From Massilia pinisoli (lineage in GTDB: Bacteria > Pseudomonadota > Gammaproteobacteria > Burkholderiales > Burkholderiaceae_D), in the NCBI RefSeq assembly GCF_024753285.1, contig NZ_JANUGW010000004.1:1-64000 (forward strand): a stretch of DNA of 64,000 bases, in the 5' to 3' direction. Below are positions 35,850-44,827 of this stretch, one piece after another. Under the pieces are notes generated by a model. The model did no database searches, was not told where the DNA came from, and saw only the letters and a list, made by a program, of their open reading frames with translations. Position 1 is the first letter of the stretch. Every line of letters begins with the position of its first letter. A program made the position numbers and the translations under genes.

Positions 35850-36578
35850 TCAACGTTCCAGCACACCCCACGCGCCGTCAATACGCGCTTCCAGCGGCCT
35901 GAAATTGATCTTGTACGCCATCTTAGGGCTCTGTTCGATCCAGTAGCCGAGGTAGACGTAGGGCAGCCCCAGCTCGCGCGCCTGGCCGATCTGCCACATC
36001 ACGTTGTACGTACCGTACGAGGCGCCGGCCACGTCCGGGTCGAAGAACGTGTAGACGGACGACAGGCCGTCGGACAGCACGTCGATGATCGACACCATGC
36101 GCAAGGTGCCGTCCGGTTCGCGGAATTCCACGAGGCGCGTGTTGACGCGGCTTTGCAGCAGGAATTGCGCGTACTGGTCGCGGCTGTCCTGGTCCATGCC
36201 GCCGCCCACGTGGCGCGTGGTCTGGTAGCGCAGGTACAGCGCATAGTGCTCGTCGGAGAACGACAGGTTGGCCACCATCGCCGTCAGGTCGTCGTGGCGC
36301 TTCCACGCGCGCCGCTGGCTGCGGTTCGGGGCAAACTGTTCCGCGGCCACGCGCACGGGGATGCAGGCGCGGCAGCCGTCGCAATAGGGGCGGTACGTGA
36401 AGATGCCGCTGCGGCGAAAGCCGTTGCGCACGAGTTCCGAATAGACGTCCGCATTGATCAGGTGCGACGGGGTGGCGACCTGCGACCGGGCCTGGCGTGC
36501 GTCGAGATAGCTGCAAGGATACGGTGCCGTGGTATAGAACTGCAGCGTGGAAAATGGCAGATCATTCAGGTGCGTCAT
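35850..36578 (-). CDS. bpt: Aspartate/glutamate leucyl-transferase (bacterial ATE-like)
   Basis: A 242-residue N-end-rule transferase. The conserved start segment carries [14 protein letters not shown] and the cysteine cluster [13 protein letters not shown] (about 70-80), and the GNAT-like C-terminal half shows [16 protein letters not shown] and [17 protein letters not shown]. Bpt adds leucine from Leu-tRNA to proteins with N-terminal Asp or Glu and so sends them to ClpAP. It lies 61 bases downstream of aat, the transferase for N-terminal Lys/Arg, so the pair forms a degradation module. Confidence 0.95.
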   Translation of the reverse strand: MTHLNDLPFSTLQFYTTAPYPCSYLDARQARSQVATPSHLINADVYSELVRNGFRRSGIFTYRPYCDGCRACIPVRVAAEQFAPNRSQRRAWKRHDDLTAMVANLSFSDEHYALYLRYQTTRHVGGGMDQDSRDQYAQFLLQSRVNTRLVEFREPDGTLRMVSIIDVLSDGLSSVYTFFDPDVAGASYGTYNVMWQIGQARELGLPYVYLGYWIEQSPKMAYKINFRPLEARIDGAWGVLER

Positions 36579-36639
36579 GCAAGGCTCTCGGAACGACGTG
36601 TGTATGACCCATTGTAGCCAAAGACGGCGCCGCGCACCG

Positions 36640-37362
36640 TTAGGTGGTCAACGGTGGCGTGATTTCCCAGCGTTCGATGGGCGGTTCCGCGATTGCGTGG
36701 CGCAGATGCCGCAGGAAATCGCGGCGCGGGATCGGCACGGCGCCCAGCGAGGCCAGGTGGCCGGTCTCCTGCTGGCAGTCGATCAATGTCACGCCGTGGC
36801 TGCGCACGAAGGCGACGAGGTAGGCCAGCGCGACCTTTGACGCGTCCGACACGCGCGCGAACATCGATTCGCCATAGAACATGCGGCCGATGCATACGCC
36901 ATAGGCGCCGCCGACCAGTTCGCCGTCCAGCCACACCTCGGACGAGTGCGCATAGCCCATGCGGTGCAGGCCCGTGTAGCCGGCGATGATGTCTTCCGAG
37001 ATCCACGTGCCGGGCCCGTCCTTGCGCGGGGCGGCGCAGGCGCGCATCACGGCCTCGAAGGCGCCGTCGAAGCGCACGACCCATGGTCCGCCGGCCTGGC
37101 GGCTGCGCTCGATCTTGCGCAACGTCTTCTTGAGGCTGTCGCTGACCTTGAAGCGCTCGGTGTACAGCACCATGCGCGGGTCGGTGCTCCACCACAGGAT
37201 CGGCTGGCCCTCGGAAAACCAGGGGAAGATGCCGTTCCGGTACGCCTGCAGCAGGCGTTGCGGCGAGAGGTCGGCACCGGCTGCGAGCAGGCCCGGCGCG
37301 TCCGTCGTCAACGCTTCGGACACGTCGGGAAACGGCGTATGGGCCTCGAGCCAGGGAATCAT
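36640..37362 (-). CDS. aat: Leucyl/phenylalanyl-tRNA-protein transferase
   Basis: A 240-residue cytosolic transferase that attaches Leu or Phe to N-terminal Lys, Arg or Met. Family motifs: [56 protein letters not shown], and [16 protein letters not shown]. The start [13 protein letters not shown] at 37362 is 13 bases after the Nudix stop; the longer reading frame overlaps the Nudix gene and is rejected. Gene order nudix-aat-bpt suggests one transcript. Confidence 0.96.
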   Translation of the reverse strand: MIPWLEAHTPFPDVSEALTTDAPGLLAAGADLSPQRLLQAYRNGIFPWFSEGQPILWWSTDPRMVLYTERFKVSDSLKKTLRKIERSRQAGGPWVVRFDGAFEAVMRACAAPRKDGPGTWISEDIIAGYTGLHRMGYAHSSEVWLDGELVGGAYGVCIGRMFYGESMFARVSDASKVALAYLVAFVRSHGVTLIDCQQETGHLASLGAVPIPRRDFLRHLRHAIAEPPIERWEITPPLTT

Positions 37363-37375
37363 GGTCGTGCGGTTG

Positions 37376-37960
37376 TCAGTCGGGTTGGACAGGTGCGCGC
37401 ATGGGCCCGGCGATGTCGTGCGTGTGGAAGCCGTAGGTGCCGCCGTGCTCACGGATGCGGGCGCGGTCGGCGAAGAACAGTTCGAGCGTCGTGCGGATGG
37501 TGGGGAACGCGAGGTCGCTCCACGGGATCTCGCCCTCGCTGAACAATTGCACGTCCAGGCTTTCGATGCCGGGCGCGAAATCGAGGTCGACGAGGCGGGC
37601 GAGGTAGAACATGTGGACCTGGTGCACGTGCACGACATTCAGCAAGGTGAACAAATGGCCCAGCTCGACGTTGGCACCCGCTTCCTCTTCCGTCTCGCGC
37701 GCGGCGGCGGCGCTCGTCGTCTCGCCGTTTTCCATGAAGCCGGCGGGCAGCGTCCAGTAGCCGTAGCGCGGCTCGATGGCGCGCTTGCACAGCAGGACCT
37801 TGAGCTCGCCGTCCTGTTCCCAAACGGGAATCGAGCCGATCACCATCTTCGGGTTCTGGTAATGGATGGTGCCGCAATGGGTGCACACGAAACGGGGACG
37901 GTTGTCGCCTTCGGGAATGGTCACCGTGAGCGGGTGGGCGCACTCGGAACAGAATTTCAT
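37376..37960 (-). CDS. Nudix hydrolase with N-terminal zinc ribbon
   Basis: A 194-residue protein. An N-terminal zinc ribbon is formed by CSEC (4-7) and CTHC (26-29). The Nudix box [22 protein letters not shown] (about 75-96) matches GX5EX7REUXEEXG, and the Zn-ribbon plus Nudix layout is that of the NudC-like/ADP-ribose hydrolase group. It should cleave a nucleoside diphosphate-X, but the substrate is not clear. It is first in the order nudix-aat-bpt and divergent from the tRNA-fMet gene. Confidence 0.9.
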   Translation of the reverse strand: MKFCSECAHPLTVTIPEGDNRPRFVCTHCGTIHYQNPKMVIGSIPVWEQDGELKVLLCKRAIEPRYGYWTLPAGFMENGETTSAAAARETEEEAGANVELGHLFTLLNVVHVHQVHMFYLARLVDLDFAPGIESLDVQLFSEGEIPWSDLAFPTIRTTLELFFADRARIREHGGTYGFHTHDIAGPMRAPVQPD

Positions 37961-38090
37961 AGGAAACGGATGAATTGAATTGTCCTTACTTTACCATTGT
38001 ATCGGACCCGCGGTGCCGCAATCCGCCTGCGGTTCGCGGGGACGACAGAGGCAGCTTATGCTGCGATTCCGGGCCGACTTAGAACCGCGA

Positions 38091-38119
38091 TTGCCTAAAG
38101 TGCCAAAGGTGCGTATAAT
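38091..38119 (+). promoter_or_regulatory. Promoter of tRNA-fMet
   Basis: TTGCCT (38091-38096), 17 bases, TATAAT (38114-38119), ending 13 bases before the tRNA. A near-consensus sigma-70 promoter. Confidence 0.85.
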
Positions 38120-38132
38120 GCAAAGCATCAGA

Positions 38133-38209
38133 CGCGGGGTGGAGCAGTCTGGCAGCTCGTCGGGCTCATAACCCGAAGGTCACAGGTTCAAATCCTGTCC
38201 CCGCAACCA
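38133..38209 (+). tRNA. Initiator tRNA-fMet (CAU)
   Basis: A 77-nt tRNA with anticodon CAT. The 5' end C1 opposite A72 (CGCGGGG and CCCCGCA ACCA) leaves the unpaired first position typical of initiators, and three G-C pairs (GGG/CCC) stack next to the anticodon loop, as in E. coli tRNA-fMet. CCA is encoded. It has its own promoter and terminator. Confidence 0.97.
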
Positions 38210-38215
38210 GATTCC

Positions 38216-38255
38216 AAAGCCGTTGATCCTGTTCAGGATCAACGGCTTTTTCGTT
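38216..38255 (+). terminator. Terminator of tRNA-fMet
   Basis: AAAGCCGTTGATCC (38216-38229) pairs with GGATCAACGGCTTT (38236-38249) over 14 bp, followed by TTCGTTTT. It starts seven bases after the tRNA 3' end. Confidence 0.9.
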
Positions 38256-38359
38256 TTGGTCCTTCGATTCGACCCTGCTCAAGTCTCCCCACCATCCGCG
38301 CAACGCCCGCCGTCCGGCCCGGTCGAAGTCTCCGTGTGCATGAAGAGCGGAGCGAATGA

Positions 38360-38782
38360 ATGATTACCGTGGAAGAGATCAACGACGCATGGGGCTGGAC
38401 CGGTCTTCATGCCGTCGAGGTGTTGGGCGAGAACGCCTTCGGCAACCTGATCGTGCGCGACGACGAGGGCATGTACTGGCGGCTGTCGCCGCAAGACCTC
38501 AGGTGCGAACCTGTCGCGGAAGACCGCGCCGCGCTCGACGCCCTGTCGTACAACCAGGAATTCCTCGACGGCTGGTACATGCCGGACCAGGTGCGCCTGG
38601 CCGAGACGGCGCTGGGCCCGCTGACGGCCGGGCGCAAGTACTGCCTGCGGATCCCGAGCGCGCTGGGCGGGCACTACGGGCGCGACAACCTGGCCATGGC
38701 CCCGCTGCACGAGCTGATCCGTTTTTCCGGCGAAGGCGCCCAGCAGTTCGACGGGCTGCCCGGCTGGGATGCGTTCGCCTAG
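38360..38782 (+). CDS. DUF1851 (T6SS immunity Tdi1-like) domain protein
   Basis: A 140-residue soluble protein matching the DUF1851 pattern from end to end: ITVEEINDAWGWTGLHAVEV, ENAFGNLIVRDDEGMYWRL, SYNQEFLDGWYM, and KYCLRIPSALGGHYGRDNL. In Agrobacterium a DUF1851 protein, Tdi1, neutralises a type VI DNase effector, but many relatives occur alone. No T6SS gene or toxin-like gene is adjacent here. GGAG precedes the ATG by about nine bases. Its stop overlaps the stop of the convergent gene in the sequence CTAG. It follows tRNA-fMet by 150 bases. Confidence 0.75.
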   Translation: MITVEEINDAWGWTGLHAVEVLGENAFGNLIVRDDEGMYWRLSPQDLRCEPVAEDRAALDALSYNQEFLDGWYMPDQVRLAETALGPLTAGRKYCLRIPSALGGHYGRDNLAMAPLHELIRFSGEGAQQFDGLPGWDAFA

Positions 38783-39801
38783 AAACGGCGCAGCAGGCCC
38801 AGCTGGAACAGGTCGCGGTCGTTCGTCTTGCGGAACGTCTTGATGCGATTGAAGTTCACGATGAACCGTGTGTGCGCGGACAGCGCATGTTCGGCCTCGA
38901 ACGTAACGAGCAGATTCGTGGCCGTGCGATTGCCGTCGCGCCGGTTCGCGGCGACATACGGGCCGAGACCGGCGCTCATCGAGAAGCGCGGCGTGACGGG
39001 CTGCACGTACGACAGCTGGCCCGCGAGCCCGCGCCGGTCCACGCGCGCACCGTCGTCGCCTTCGAACAGGAATTTGTAGCCGATGCCCCAGCGCCCCGCA
39101 TACTGCCTGGCCTCGAGCACGGCCGCATGGGCGCCGTGGGTGCCTGCCATGTTCGTGATCGACGTGCCGATCGTGGCGCCGAGCCACAGCCGGCCCTCCG
39201 GCATGACGGCAGTCGCCGGCTCGGCCGCGCCGAATTGCCGGCCGATGCCGAACACGAGCGCGTCCGACCGGTGCACCGTGTGCATGGCCACGTGGTTGAA
39301 GCCGAGGCGCAAGTGCGTACCGGATGGCCCGGGCACGGACACACGCAGCGCTGCGCTGACGAGTGCGCCCAGGCGGGCGTCGTCGATCTGCACGCCGGCG
39401 ATCTTCGTCGTGTTCATGCTGAGGTAGGGGCCGACGCCCAGTTCGCCCGTCCACGCGGGCGCCAAGCGGCGCACGGCCAGCCATTGCAGCGCGAAGCCGT
39501 CGCGGTGGTTGTTGTCCGGATGGCCTTCGTTGTAGTGGACGAAGTCGACGCGCATGGTCCAGCCGGGCGGCAGGGCGAGGCCGAGTATGTCGTGCTGCTG
39601 GCGTCCCGCGCGGACTTCGAACGTGCGCCCCCGCATCCAGCGGTCGCCGCTCGCGTTGCCGCCGTGGATGCGGCCGTTGCCGAACGCGGCCGAGAGATAC
39701 GCGCCGCGGTCGTCGGGGTCCTCCGGTGCGGCCGCCGCGTCCGCGTGGGTCAACGCGGCGTGCATCACCAGCACCGCCGCCATGCATATTGTCGCTGTCA
39801 T
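38779..39801 (-). CDS. Predicted exported beta-barrel-like protein, unknown function
   Basis: A 340-residue protein with a signal peptide (MTATICMAAVLVMHAALTHA, cleaved near ADA), followed by alternating short strand-like segments and a C-terminal Phe (LGLLRRF), the usual end of an outer-membrane barrel. Segments such as GELGVGPYLSMNTT, LRLGFNHVAM and FSMSAGLGPYVA fit amphipathic barrel strands and resemble acyloxyacyl/lipid A-modifying barrels only loosely. AGAGG lies five bases before the ATG at 39801; an earlier in-frame GTG overlaps it and is not used. I cannot assign a function. Confidence 0.65.
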   Translation of the reverse strand: MTATICMAAVLVMHAALTHADAAAAPEDPDDRGAYLSAAFGNGRIHGGNASGDRWMRGRTFEVRAGRQQHDILGLALPPGWTMRVDFVHYNEGHPDNNHRDGFALQWLAVRRLAPAWTGELGVGPYLSMNTTKIAGVQIDDARLGALVSAALRVSVPGPSGTHLRLGFNHVAMHTVHRSDALVFGIGRQFGAAEPATAVMPEGRLWLGATIGTSITNMAGTHGAHAAVLEARQYAGRWGIGYKFLFEGDDGARVDRRGLAGQLSYVQPVTPRFSMSAGLGPYVAANRRDGNRTATNLLVTFEAEHALSAHTRFIVNFNRIKTFRKTNDRDLFQLGLLRRF

Positions 39802-39911
39802 GATCACCTCTGCTCGGGTCCTCCTGGATGGCGTCTAGGAGCAGTCTGGACAAGCGTGGCGGGTAAGCCTTGTGGCCGCGTAAAAGCCGGCGCCGGCCCG
39901 TTTGGCTGGCG

Positions 39912-40796
39912 TCAGCCGGCGTCCTGGCTCAGGCTGGCCCACAGATAGGCGGCGGCCATCGTGCGGTGCGGGCGATATGCTTCCAGGAACGCTTCCGCTT
40001 CGCGCAGGCCGGGACGTTCCGTGCCGCGCAGGCGGCCGATGGCATTGCGCACGGCCACGTCGCCGTGCAGCGAGCAATCCGCATAGCCCCAGCCGCGCAG
40101 CAACCCGTAGTTGACGGTCCACGGGCCGATGCCCTTGACGGCGAGCAGGCGCTCGCCGACGGCGGCCGGGTCGTCCGCGCGATCCAGCGACAGCGCACCC
40201 TCCGCGACGAGGCGGGCGAAGCGCAGCAGGGTTTCCGCTTTCGCACCGGAGAACTTGCGGCTGGTGAGTTGTTCGAGGCCGAGGCGGGCCACGTCCGCCG
40301 CTTCCGGATAACACCACAGGCCGCTCGAATGGGCGCGTCCCGCCACGCCGATGAACGTGCGGCGCAGCGCGATCGCGAACGACAGGTTGATCTGCTGGCC
40401 GATGATGGCCCACGTCAGCGCCTCGAACACGGTGGCGGACTGGATCACGCGCAGGCCCGGCTGGCGCGCGACGACGGGGCCGAGCAGGGGATCGTCGCGC
40501 ACGGCGGCCTCGAACGGCGCGGGATCGATACGCAGGCCCAGCATGTTCACGAGAGCGTCGTGCACGGCGTCGCCGGGTGCCGCGCCATCGCTGGTGACGG
40601 TGCACTCGGCGCGGTCCGCGTGCAGCGTGATGTCGAGCATGACGGGCACGCCGCCCAGCAGGACGCCCTTGCGGATGCGACCAGTGTCCGGCTCGACCCG
40701 TTCGGCCAGCGCATCGGCATCGCGGCCGTGGAACGTGAAGGCGTCCGCGTGGCGGTAGCCGGCGGGCAGCGCGATCGTGTGGCGGTGCACGCTCAT
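39912..40796 (-). CDS. alkA: DNA-3-methyladenine glycosylase II (AlkA-like)
   Basis: A 294-residue base-excision repair enzyme. An N-terminal AlkA_N-type domain (about 1-110) precedes the HhH-GPD domain: ATVFEALTWAIIGQQINLSFA, the helix-hairpin-helix LLAVKGIGPWTVNYGLLRGW and the catalytic Asp in CSLHGDVAVRNAIGRL. It removes alkylated purines. The ATG overlaps the stop of the EamA gene by four bases (ATGA), so the two are translated together. No ada-type methyltransferase is adjacent. Confidence 0.9.
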   Translation of the reverse strand: MSVHRHTIALPAGYRHADAFTFHGRDADALAERVEPDTGRIRKGVLLGGVPVMLDITLHADRAECTVTSDGAAPGDAVHDALVNMLGLRIDPAPFEAAVRDDPLLGPVVARQPGLRVIQSATVFEALTWAIIGQQINLSFAIALRRTFIGVAGRAHSSGLWCYPEAADVARLGLEQLTSRKFSGAKAETLLRFARLVAEGALSLDRADDPAAVGERLLAVKGIGPWTVNYGLLRGWGYADCSLHGDVAVRNAIGRLRGTERPGLREAEAFLEAYRPHRTMAAAYLWASLSQDAG

Positions 40797-41689
40797 TTGC
40801 CCGACGCCGTCACCGGCGCGGCGCGGCCGAAGCGGGGCACGAAGCCCGTCACGAACGCCGTGCCCACCAGCACGATCGCGGACCCCGCGACCGTGTACCA
40901 GCCGATCGCCTCGCCCAGGAACAGGCGGCCCCACAGGATGCCGAAGACGGGACTCAGGAACGTGACGGTGAGGGCGGACGTCGTGCCCACTTCCTCGATC
41001 AGCTTGAAGTACAGGATGTAGGCGATGCCGCTGCACAGCACGCCCAGCGCGATGACGGCACCGACGATGCCGACCGTCGGCGCGCCCGTGGGCGGGAACA
41101 GCGGCAGGGCGGGGAGCACCATCAGCGCGGACGTCCACATCGTGCCGTGCGCGTTGGCGAACGGCTCGACGCTCGTCGCCGTGCGCGCATACTGGCTCGC
41201 GATGCTGTAGCACAGCGCTCCCGCCAGCGCGGCGGCGACGGCAATACCGGCGCCCGGACGGGTGGTCGCGTGGTCGAAGCCGACGAGCAGCGCGACGCCC
41301 ACGGTGCCCAGCACGAGGCCCAGCGCCGTGCGCCCGCCGATCCGCTGGCGGTTCCACACGGCGCCCAGCAGGGCGCCCCACATCGGCGCCGTGGCGTTCA
41401 GCACGGCGAGCACGGACGCCGGCAACGTACGCGCGGCGAACGCGAACAGCAGGAACGGGAACGCGGAATTGAAGAAGCCGAGGATGAAGTAATGCTTCCA
41501 GTGGGCGCGCAGGTCGAGTCGCTTCTTGAGGACGACGCCGACGCCGGCCAGGAACAGCGCGGCGAACAGTACGCGGAATTCGATCAGCACGGCGGGCCCC
41601 AGCGTGGGCGCGCTGAGGCGCATGAAGAGGAATGAGCCGCCCCAGATGGCGGCAAGCACGATGAGGCGCAGCAGGTTGGTAGTGTTCAT
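40793..41689 (-). CDS. EamA/DMT family transporter
   Basis: A 298-residue inner-membrane protein with about ten hydrophobic helices in two EamA repeats. The start MNTTNLLRLIVLAAIWGGSFLFMRL is used; a longer frame exists but lacks a signal. VTFLSPVFGILWGRLFLGEAI is the common second-repeat motif. It is likely to export a small metabolite. It is translationally coupled with alkA (four-base overlap), an unusual partner for a transporter, so co-function should not be assumed. It is only distantly similar to the EamA protein at 24867-25766. Confidence 0.88.
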   Translation of the reverse strand: MNTTNLLRLIVLAAIWGGSFLFMRLSAPTLGPAVLIEFRVLFAALFLAGVGVVLKKRLDLRAHWKHYFILGFFNSAFPFLLFAFAARTLPASVLAVLNATAPMWGALLGAVWNRQRIGGRTALGLVLGTVGVALLVGFDHATTRPGAGIAVAAALAGALCYSIASQYARTATSVEPFANAHGTMWTSALMVLPALPLFPPTGAPTVGIVGAVIALGVLCSGIAYILYFKLIEEVGTTSALTVTFLSPVFGILWGRLFLGEAIGWYTVAGSAIVLVGTAFVTGFVPRFGRAAPVTASGK

Positions 41690-41853
41690 GGTTCCTGGGT
41701 CGGTATCAGGTCGGACCGGCGCCGGATGATAGGGCGCGCGGCTTGCCCCGCCTTCCCGTTTCTTGCGCTCGAATTGCGCGGCGGGGGTGGGGAATTGGTC
41801 ATGATACAAAAAGTGTGGCGGTGCTGCTGGCGGCCGGCTGATTTGCGGCTGGC

Positions 41854-41885
41854 TGGACGCGTGGACGGCGAGCCGTCCACCCTAC
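41854..41885. repeat. Half copy of the composite palindromic repeat (copy C)
   Basis: TGGACGCGTGGACGGC-(GA)-GCCGTCCACCCTAC (32 bp) matches the right-hand end of copies A and B, including the internal hairpin GGACGGC/GCCGTCC. The left-hand GTAGGGTGG end is absent. The surrounding 41690-41979 has no gene. Confidence 0.7.
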
Positions 41886-41930
41886 CCGAGATGCGTGGAC
41901 CACCTGTCCACCGAGCTCGGAACGGATGCG

Positions 41931-41952
41931 AAAAGGGCCGCGGATGCGGCCC
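41931..41952 (-). terminator. Terminator downstream of the M48-like gene
   Basis: GGGCCGC (41935-41941), loop GGAT, GCGGCCC (41946-41952), followed on the minus strand by TTTTCGC. It lies 28 bases beyond the stop of the gene at 41980. Confidence 0.7.
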
Positions 41953-41979
41953 TGGTTCACGTTGCGGATACTCGCGTGC

Positions 41980-43068
41980 TCACGGCACCAGCGGCTTCTT
42001 CGCAGACCGCTTCGCCTTGACCTCCGCGATCGCCTTCTCCACCGCCACGAGCCGCTGCGGCAGTGCCGGATGATTGGCGCTGTAGCCGTTCAACACGCTG
42101 GTCGGATACGTCTCGGCCAGGCGTGTCCAGAATGCGGGCGCGTCCTTGATGTCATAGCCGGCGCGCGCGGCCAGGTAGATGCCGAGGCGGTCGGCGGCGG
42201 CATCGGCTTCCGCCGGCATCGCCTTGATGCCGCCGCTGCCGATCAGCAGCGACGTGTCGGGCGTGATGCTCTTGAGGTTGTCGATGATGGTGCCGATCGT
42301 CGCGCTGTTGTGCTGCGCGGTCGCGTGGCCCAGCATGTTGTGGGCCATCGTCTTGGCCAGCACGAACGCCAGTTCGTCGTCGTCGTGCGTGAAGTTGATC
42401 ATGCCGCGCGTGACGAGCACCCGCGAACCGTCCGCGTAGGCGTTGACGTTGTCCGAGTTGCCCAGCTCGATCGCGAACGCGCACGCGCGCGTGACGGGGA
42501 CCGTCAGCTGGCGCTCGCTGCGGCGGCGTTCGACCGTCATCGGCAGGCTCGCCGTGACCTTGCCGAACACGGCGCCGGCCTGGGACAGCGCGTGTTCCCC
42601 GGTCGGCAGCGGCTTGCCGCCGGCGGTGAGGAGGACGTCGCCCGTCTGCAGCCCCGCGCGCGCGGCGCCGCTGCCGGCCAGGACGCCCGTCACCTGCAGG
42701 CGTTCGTCCATGCCGAAGGCGACGTGGGCCGCCTCGTTGTATTCGCCCGGATAGGACCAGCGGTTCTTCGCCGTGAAGCCCAGCAGGTTGCGGGCCTGGC
42801 CCTTGCACAATTCGGCATTCTGGATCAGCAGCGGGGCGGCGACCTTGTACAACCGGTCCTGCAAGCCCGCCATCTTCGTCAGGGTGTCGGCCGCGGCGGC
42901 CATTTGCGGCGTCAGGGACGGCGCTTCCGCGTTGCGTTCGACGATGCGCGGCCCGGCGGACGGTTGGCGCGGTGCCTGCGTGGCGCAGGCCGACAGCAGC
43001 AGGGCTGCGGTGATGCCCAGCGCGGACGTCTTGAAGCCCGCGGGGCGCTGACGATGAATGCCGGTCAT
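41980..43068 (-). CDS. M48-like lipoprotein with PDZ domain and degenerate metal site
   Basis: A 362-residue predicted lipoprotein (lipobox LSAC, cysteine near residue 28). A PDZ-like segment (GVLAGSGAARAGLQTGDVLLTAGG, about 128-151) precedes an M48/BepA-type domain. Where M48 enzymes have HExxH, the sequence reads K239-T-M-A-H243-N-M-L-G-H, so the first zinc His and catalytic Glu are gone, although the downstream EADAAADRLG matches the third-ligand region. The protein is probably not an active protease, unless it binds metal differently. Periplasmic chaperone-like or adaptor roles are possible. It heads toward a terminator and follows dut by only 12 bases, so it may be in that operon. Confidence 0.75.
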   Translation of the reverse strand: MTGIHRQRPAGFKTSALGITAALLLSACATQAPRQPSAGPRIVERNAEAPSLTPQMAAAADTLTKMAGLQDRLYKVAAPLLIQNAELCKGQARNLLGFTAKNRWSYPGEYNEAAHVAFGMDERLQVTGVLAGSGAARAGLQTGDVLLTAGGKPLPTGEHALSQAGAVFGKVTASLPMTVERRRSERQLTVPVTRACAFAIELGNSDNVNAYADGSRVLVTRGMINFTHDDDELAFVLAKTMAHNMLGHATAQHNSATIGTIIDNLKSITPDTSLLIGSGGIKAMPAEADAAADRLGIYLAARAGYDIKDAPAFWTRLAETYPTSVLNGYSANHPALPQRLVAVEKAIAEVKAKRSAKKPLVP

Positions 43069-43080
43069 GTGCTCCTCATT

Positions 43081-43530
43081 CTAATGTTTGCCGGTGGAGC
43101 CGAAACCTCCGTCACCCCGGTCGCTCGTTGCGAAATCCTCCACGACGTTGAAGCCTACCTGCAGGACAGGCACCACGATCAGCTGCGCCAGGCGGTCCAT
43201 CGGCTGCAACGTGAACGTCGATTGGCCGCGATTCCAGGTCGAGACCATCAACTGGCCCTGGTAATCGGAGTCGATCAAGCCTACCAGATTACCCAGAACG
43301 ATGCCGTTCTTATGGCCGAGTCCACTGCGGGGCAGGATCATTGCGGCATAGCCCGGATCGCCGATGTGGATGGCGAGGCCGGTCGGCACGAGGACGGTCT
43401 GGCCGGGCTCGATGGTCATGGGCGCCTCGATGCAGGCGCGCAGGTCGAGGCCCGCGCTGCCGGCGGTGGCGTAGGCCGGCAGGAAGTCCTTCATGCGCGG
43501 GTCGAGGATTTTCAGGTCGATGTTCTTCAT
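43081..43530 (-). CDS. dut: dUTP diphosphatase
   Basis: A 149-residue trimeric dUTPase. The five family motifs are present, including [47 protein letters not shown], and the C-terminal lid [12 protein letters not shown]. It hydrolyses dUTP to dUMP and PPi, keeping uracil out of DNA and feeding thymidylate synthesis. It follows coaBC by 39 bases in the same orientation, the usual betaproteobacterial order. Confidence 0.97.
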   Translation of the reverse strand: MKNIDLKILDPRMKDFLPAYATAGSAGLDLRACIEAPMTIEPGQTVLVPTGLAIHIGDPGYAAMILPRSGLGHKNGIVLGNLVGLIDSDYQGQLMVSTWNRGQSTFTLQPMDRLAQLIVVPVLQVGFNVVEDFATSDRGDGGFGSTGKH

Positions 43531-43569
43531 GAAGCTTGGGTAATTGGTTTGCTTGTGATGCGGGATGGT

Positions 43570-44796
43570 TCAGGCCAGCAGCGAACGACGTTCGAGGCGC
43601 TTGGCGATTTCGGATACGAGCTGGCGTGCCAGTTCCAGCTTGGTGGCGCGCGGGAGTACGGTGTGGCCGCTTTCGTCGAACAGCACGATCGCATTCTCAT
43701 CCTGCCCGAACGTCTGCGGACCGATATTGCCCACGAGCAGAGGAATGCCTTTTTTCTCGCGCTTGACGGCGCCGTACTCGATCAGGTTCTCCGATTCGGC
43801 CGCGAAGCCGACGCAATACGGCCAGCCGCTCAGTGACGTCGTCGCGGCCACGCTCGCGAGGATGTCCGGGTTTTCCGCGAACTGCAGCTGCGGGGCGTCG
43901 CCGCTGCCGTCCTTCTTGATCTTCTGGTCGCTGGCGTTGTCCACGCGCCAGTCGGCGACGGCGGCCACGCCCACGAACACGTGCTGGCCGCCGACGGCCT
44001 GCATGACGGCATCCAGCATCTGGCGCGCGCTCTGCACGTCGATGCGGCGCACGCCATGCGGCGTGGGCAGCGCCGTCGGACCGGAAACGAGCGTGACCTC
44101 GGCGCCGGCCTCGCGCGCGGCGCGCGCGATCGCATAGCCCATCTTGCCGGACGAGAGATTGGTGATGCCGCGCACGGGATCGATCGCTTCGTACGTGGGG
44201 CCCGCCGTGATCAGCACGCGCTTGCCGGCCAGGAGCTTGGGCTGGAACGATGCCACGAGTTCGTCGAGCAGTTCGTCCGGCTCCAGCATGCGGCCCATTC
44301 CCGTCTCGCCGCAGGCCTGCGAACCGGCGGCCGGGCCGAGGATGCAGACGCCGTCCGCGCGCAGCTGCGCGACGTTGCGCTGCGTGGGCGCTTTTTCCCA
44401 CATCTCGACGTTCATCGCGGGCGCGACGAGCAGCGGGACGTGGTGCGGGCGCGCGAGGCACAGCGTGGACAGCAGGTCGTCCGTGGCGCCATGCGCGAGC
44501 TTGAACAGGAAATCGGCGGAGCAGGGCGCGACGAGGATGGCGTCGGCGGCGCGCGTGAGGTCGATGTGCGCCATGTTGTTGGGGACGCGGCCATCCCACT
44601 GGTCCGTGTAGACGCTGCGGCCGGACAGCGCCTGCATCGTCACGGTGCCGATGAAATGGGTGGCGGCTTCCGTCATCACGACCTGCACGTGCGCGCCTTC
44701 CTTCGTCAGCGCGCGGCACAGTTCAGCGGCCTTGTAGCAGGCCACGCCGCCGGACAGGCCGAGGACGATCTTCTTGCCCTTTAAGTCCATGCTCAT
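43570..44796 (-). CDS. coaBC: Bifunctional phosphopantothenoylcysteine decarboxylase/synthetase
   Basis: A 408-residue enzyme of CoA biosynthesis. The N-terminal CoaC flavoprotein half (about 1-185) has LGLSGGVACYKAAELC and PAMNVEMW; the C-terminal CoaB half (about 190-408) has ITAGPTYEAIDPVRGITN and FAAESEN near VGFA. It condenses 4'-phosphopantothenate with cysteine and decarboxylates the product. GGAGG stands five bases before the ATG at 44796; an upstream TTG in frame is less likely. It lies 31 bases after lspA. Confidence 0.96.
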   Translation of the reverse strand: MSMDLKGKKIVLGLSGGVACYKAAELCRALTKEGAHVQVVMTEAATHFIGTVTMQALSGRSVYTDQWDGRVPNNMAHIDLTRAADAILVAPCSADFLFKLAHGATDDLLSTLCLARPHHVPLLVAPAMNVEMWEKAPTQRNVAQLRADGVCILGPAAGSQACGETGMGRMLEPDELLDELVASFQPKLLAGKRVLITAGPTYEAIDPVRGITNLSSGKMGYAIARAAREAGAEVTLVSGPTALPTPHGVRRIDVQSARQMLDAVMQAVGGQHVFVGVAAVADWRVDNASDQKIKKDGSGDAPQLQFAENPDILASVAATTSLSGWPYCVGFAAESENLIEYGAVKREKKGIPLLVGNIGPQTFGQDENAIVLFDESGHTVLPRATKLELARQLVSEIAKRLERRSLLA

Positions 44797-44827
44797 GACA
44801 TCCTCCAAGCTGAGTTCAAGGCTGGGT

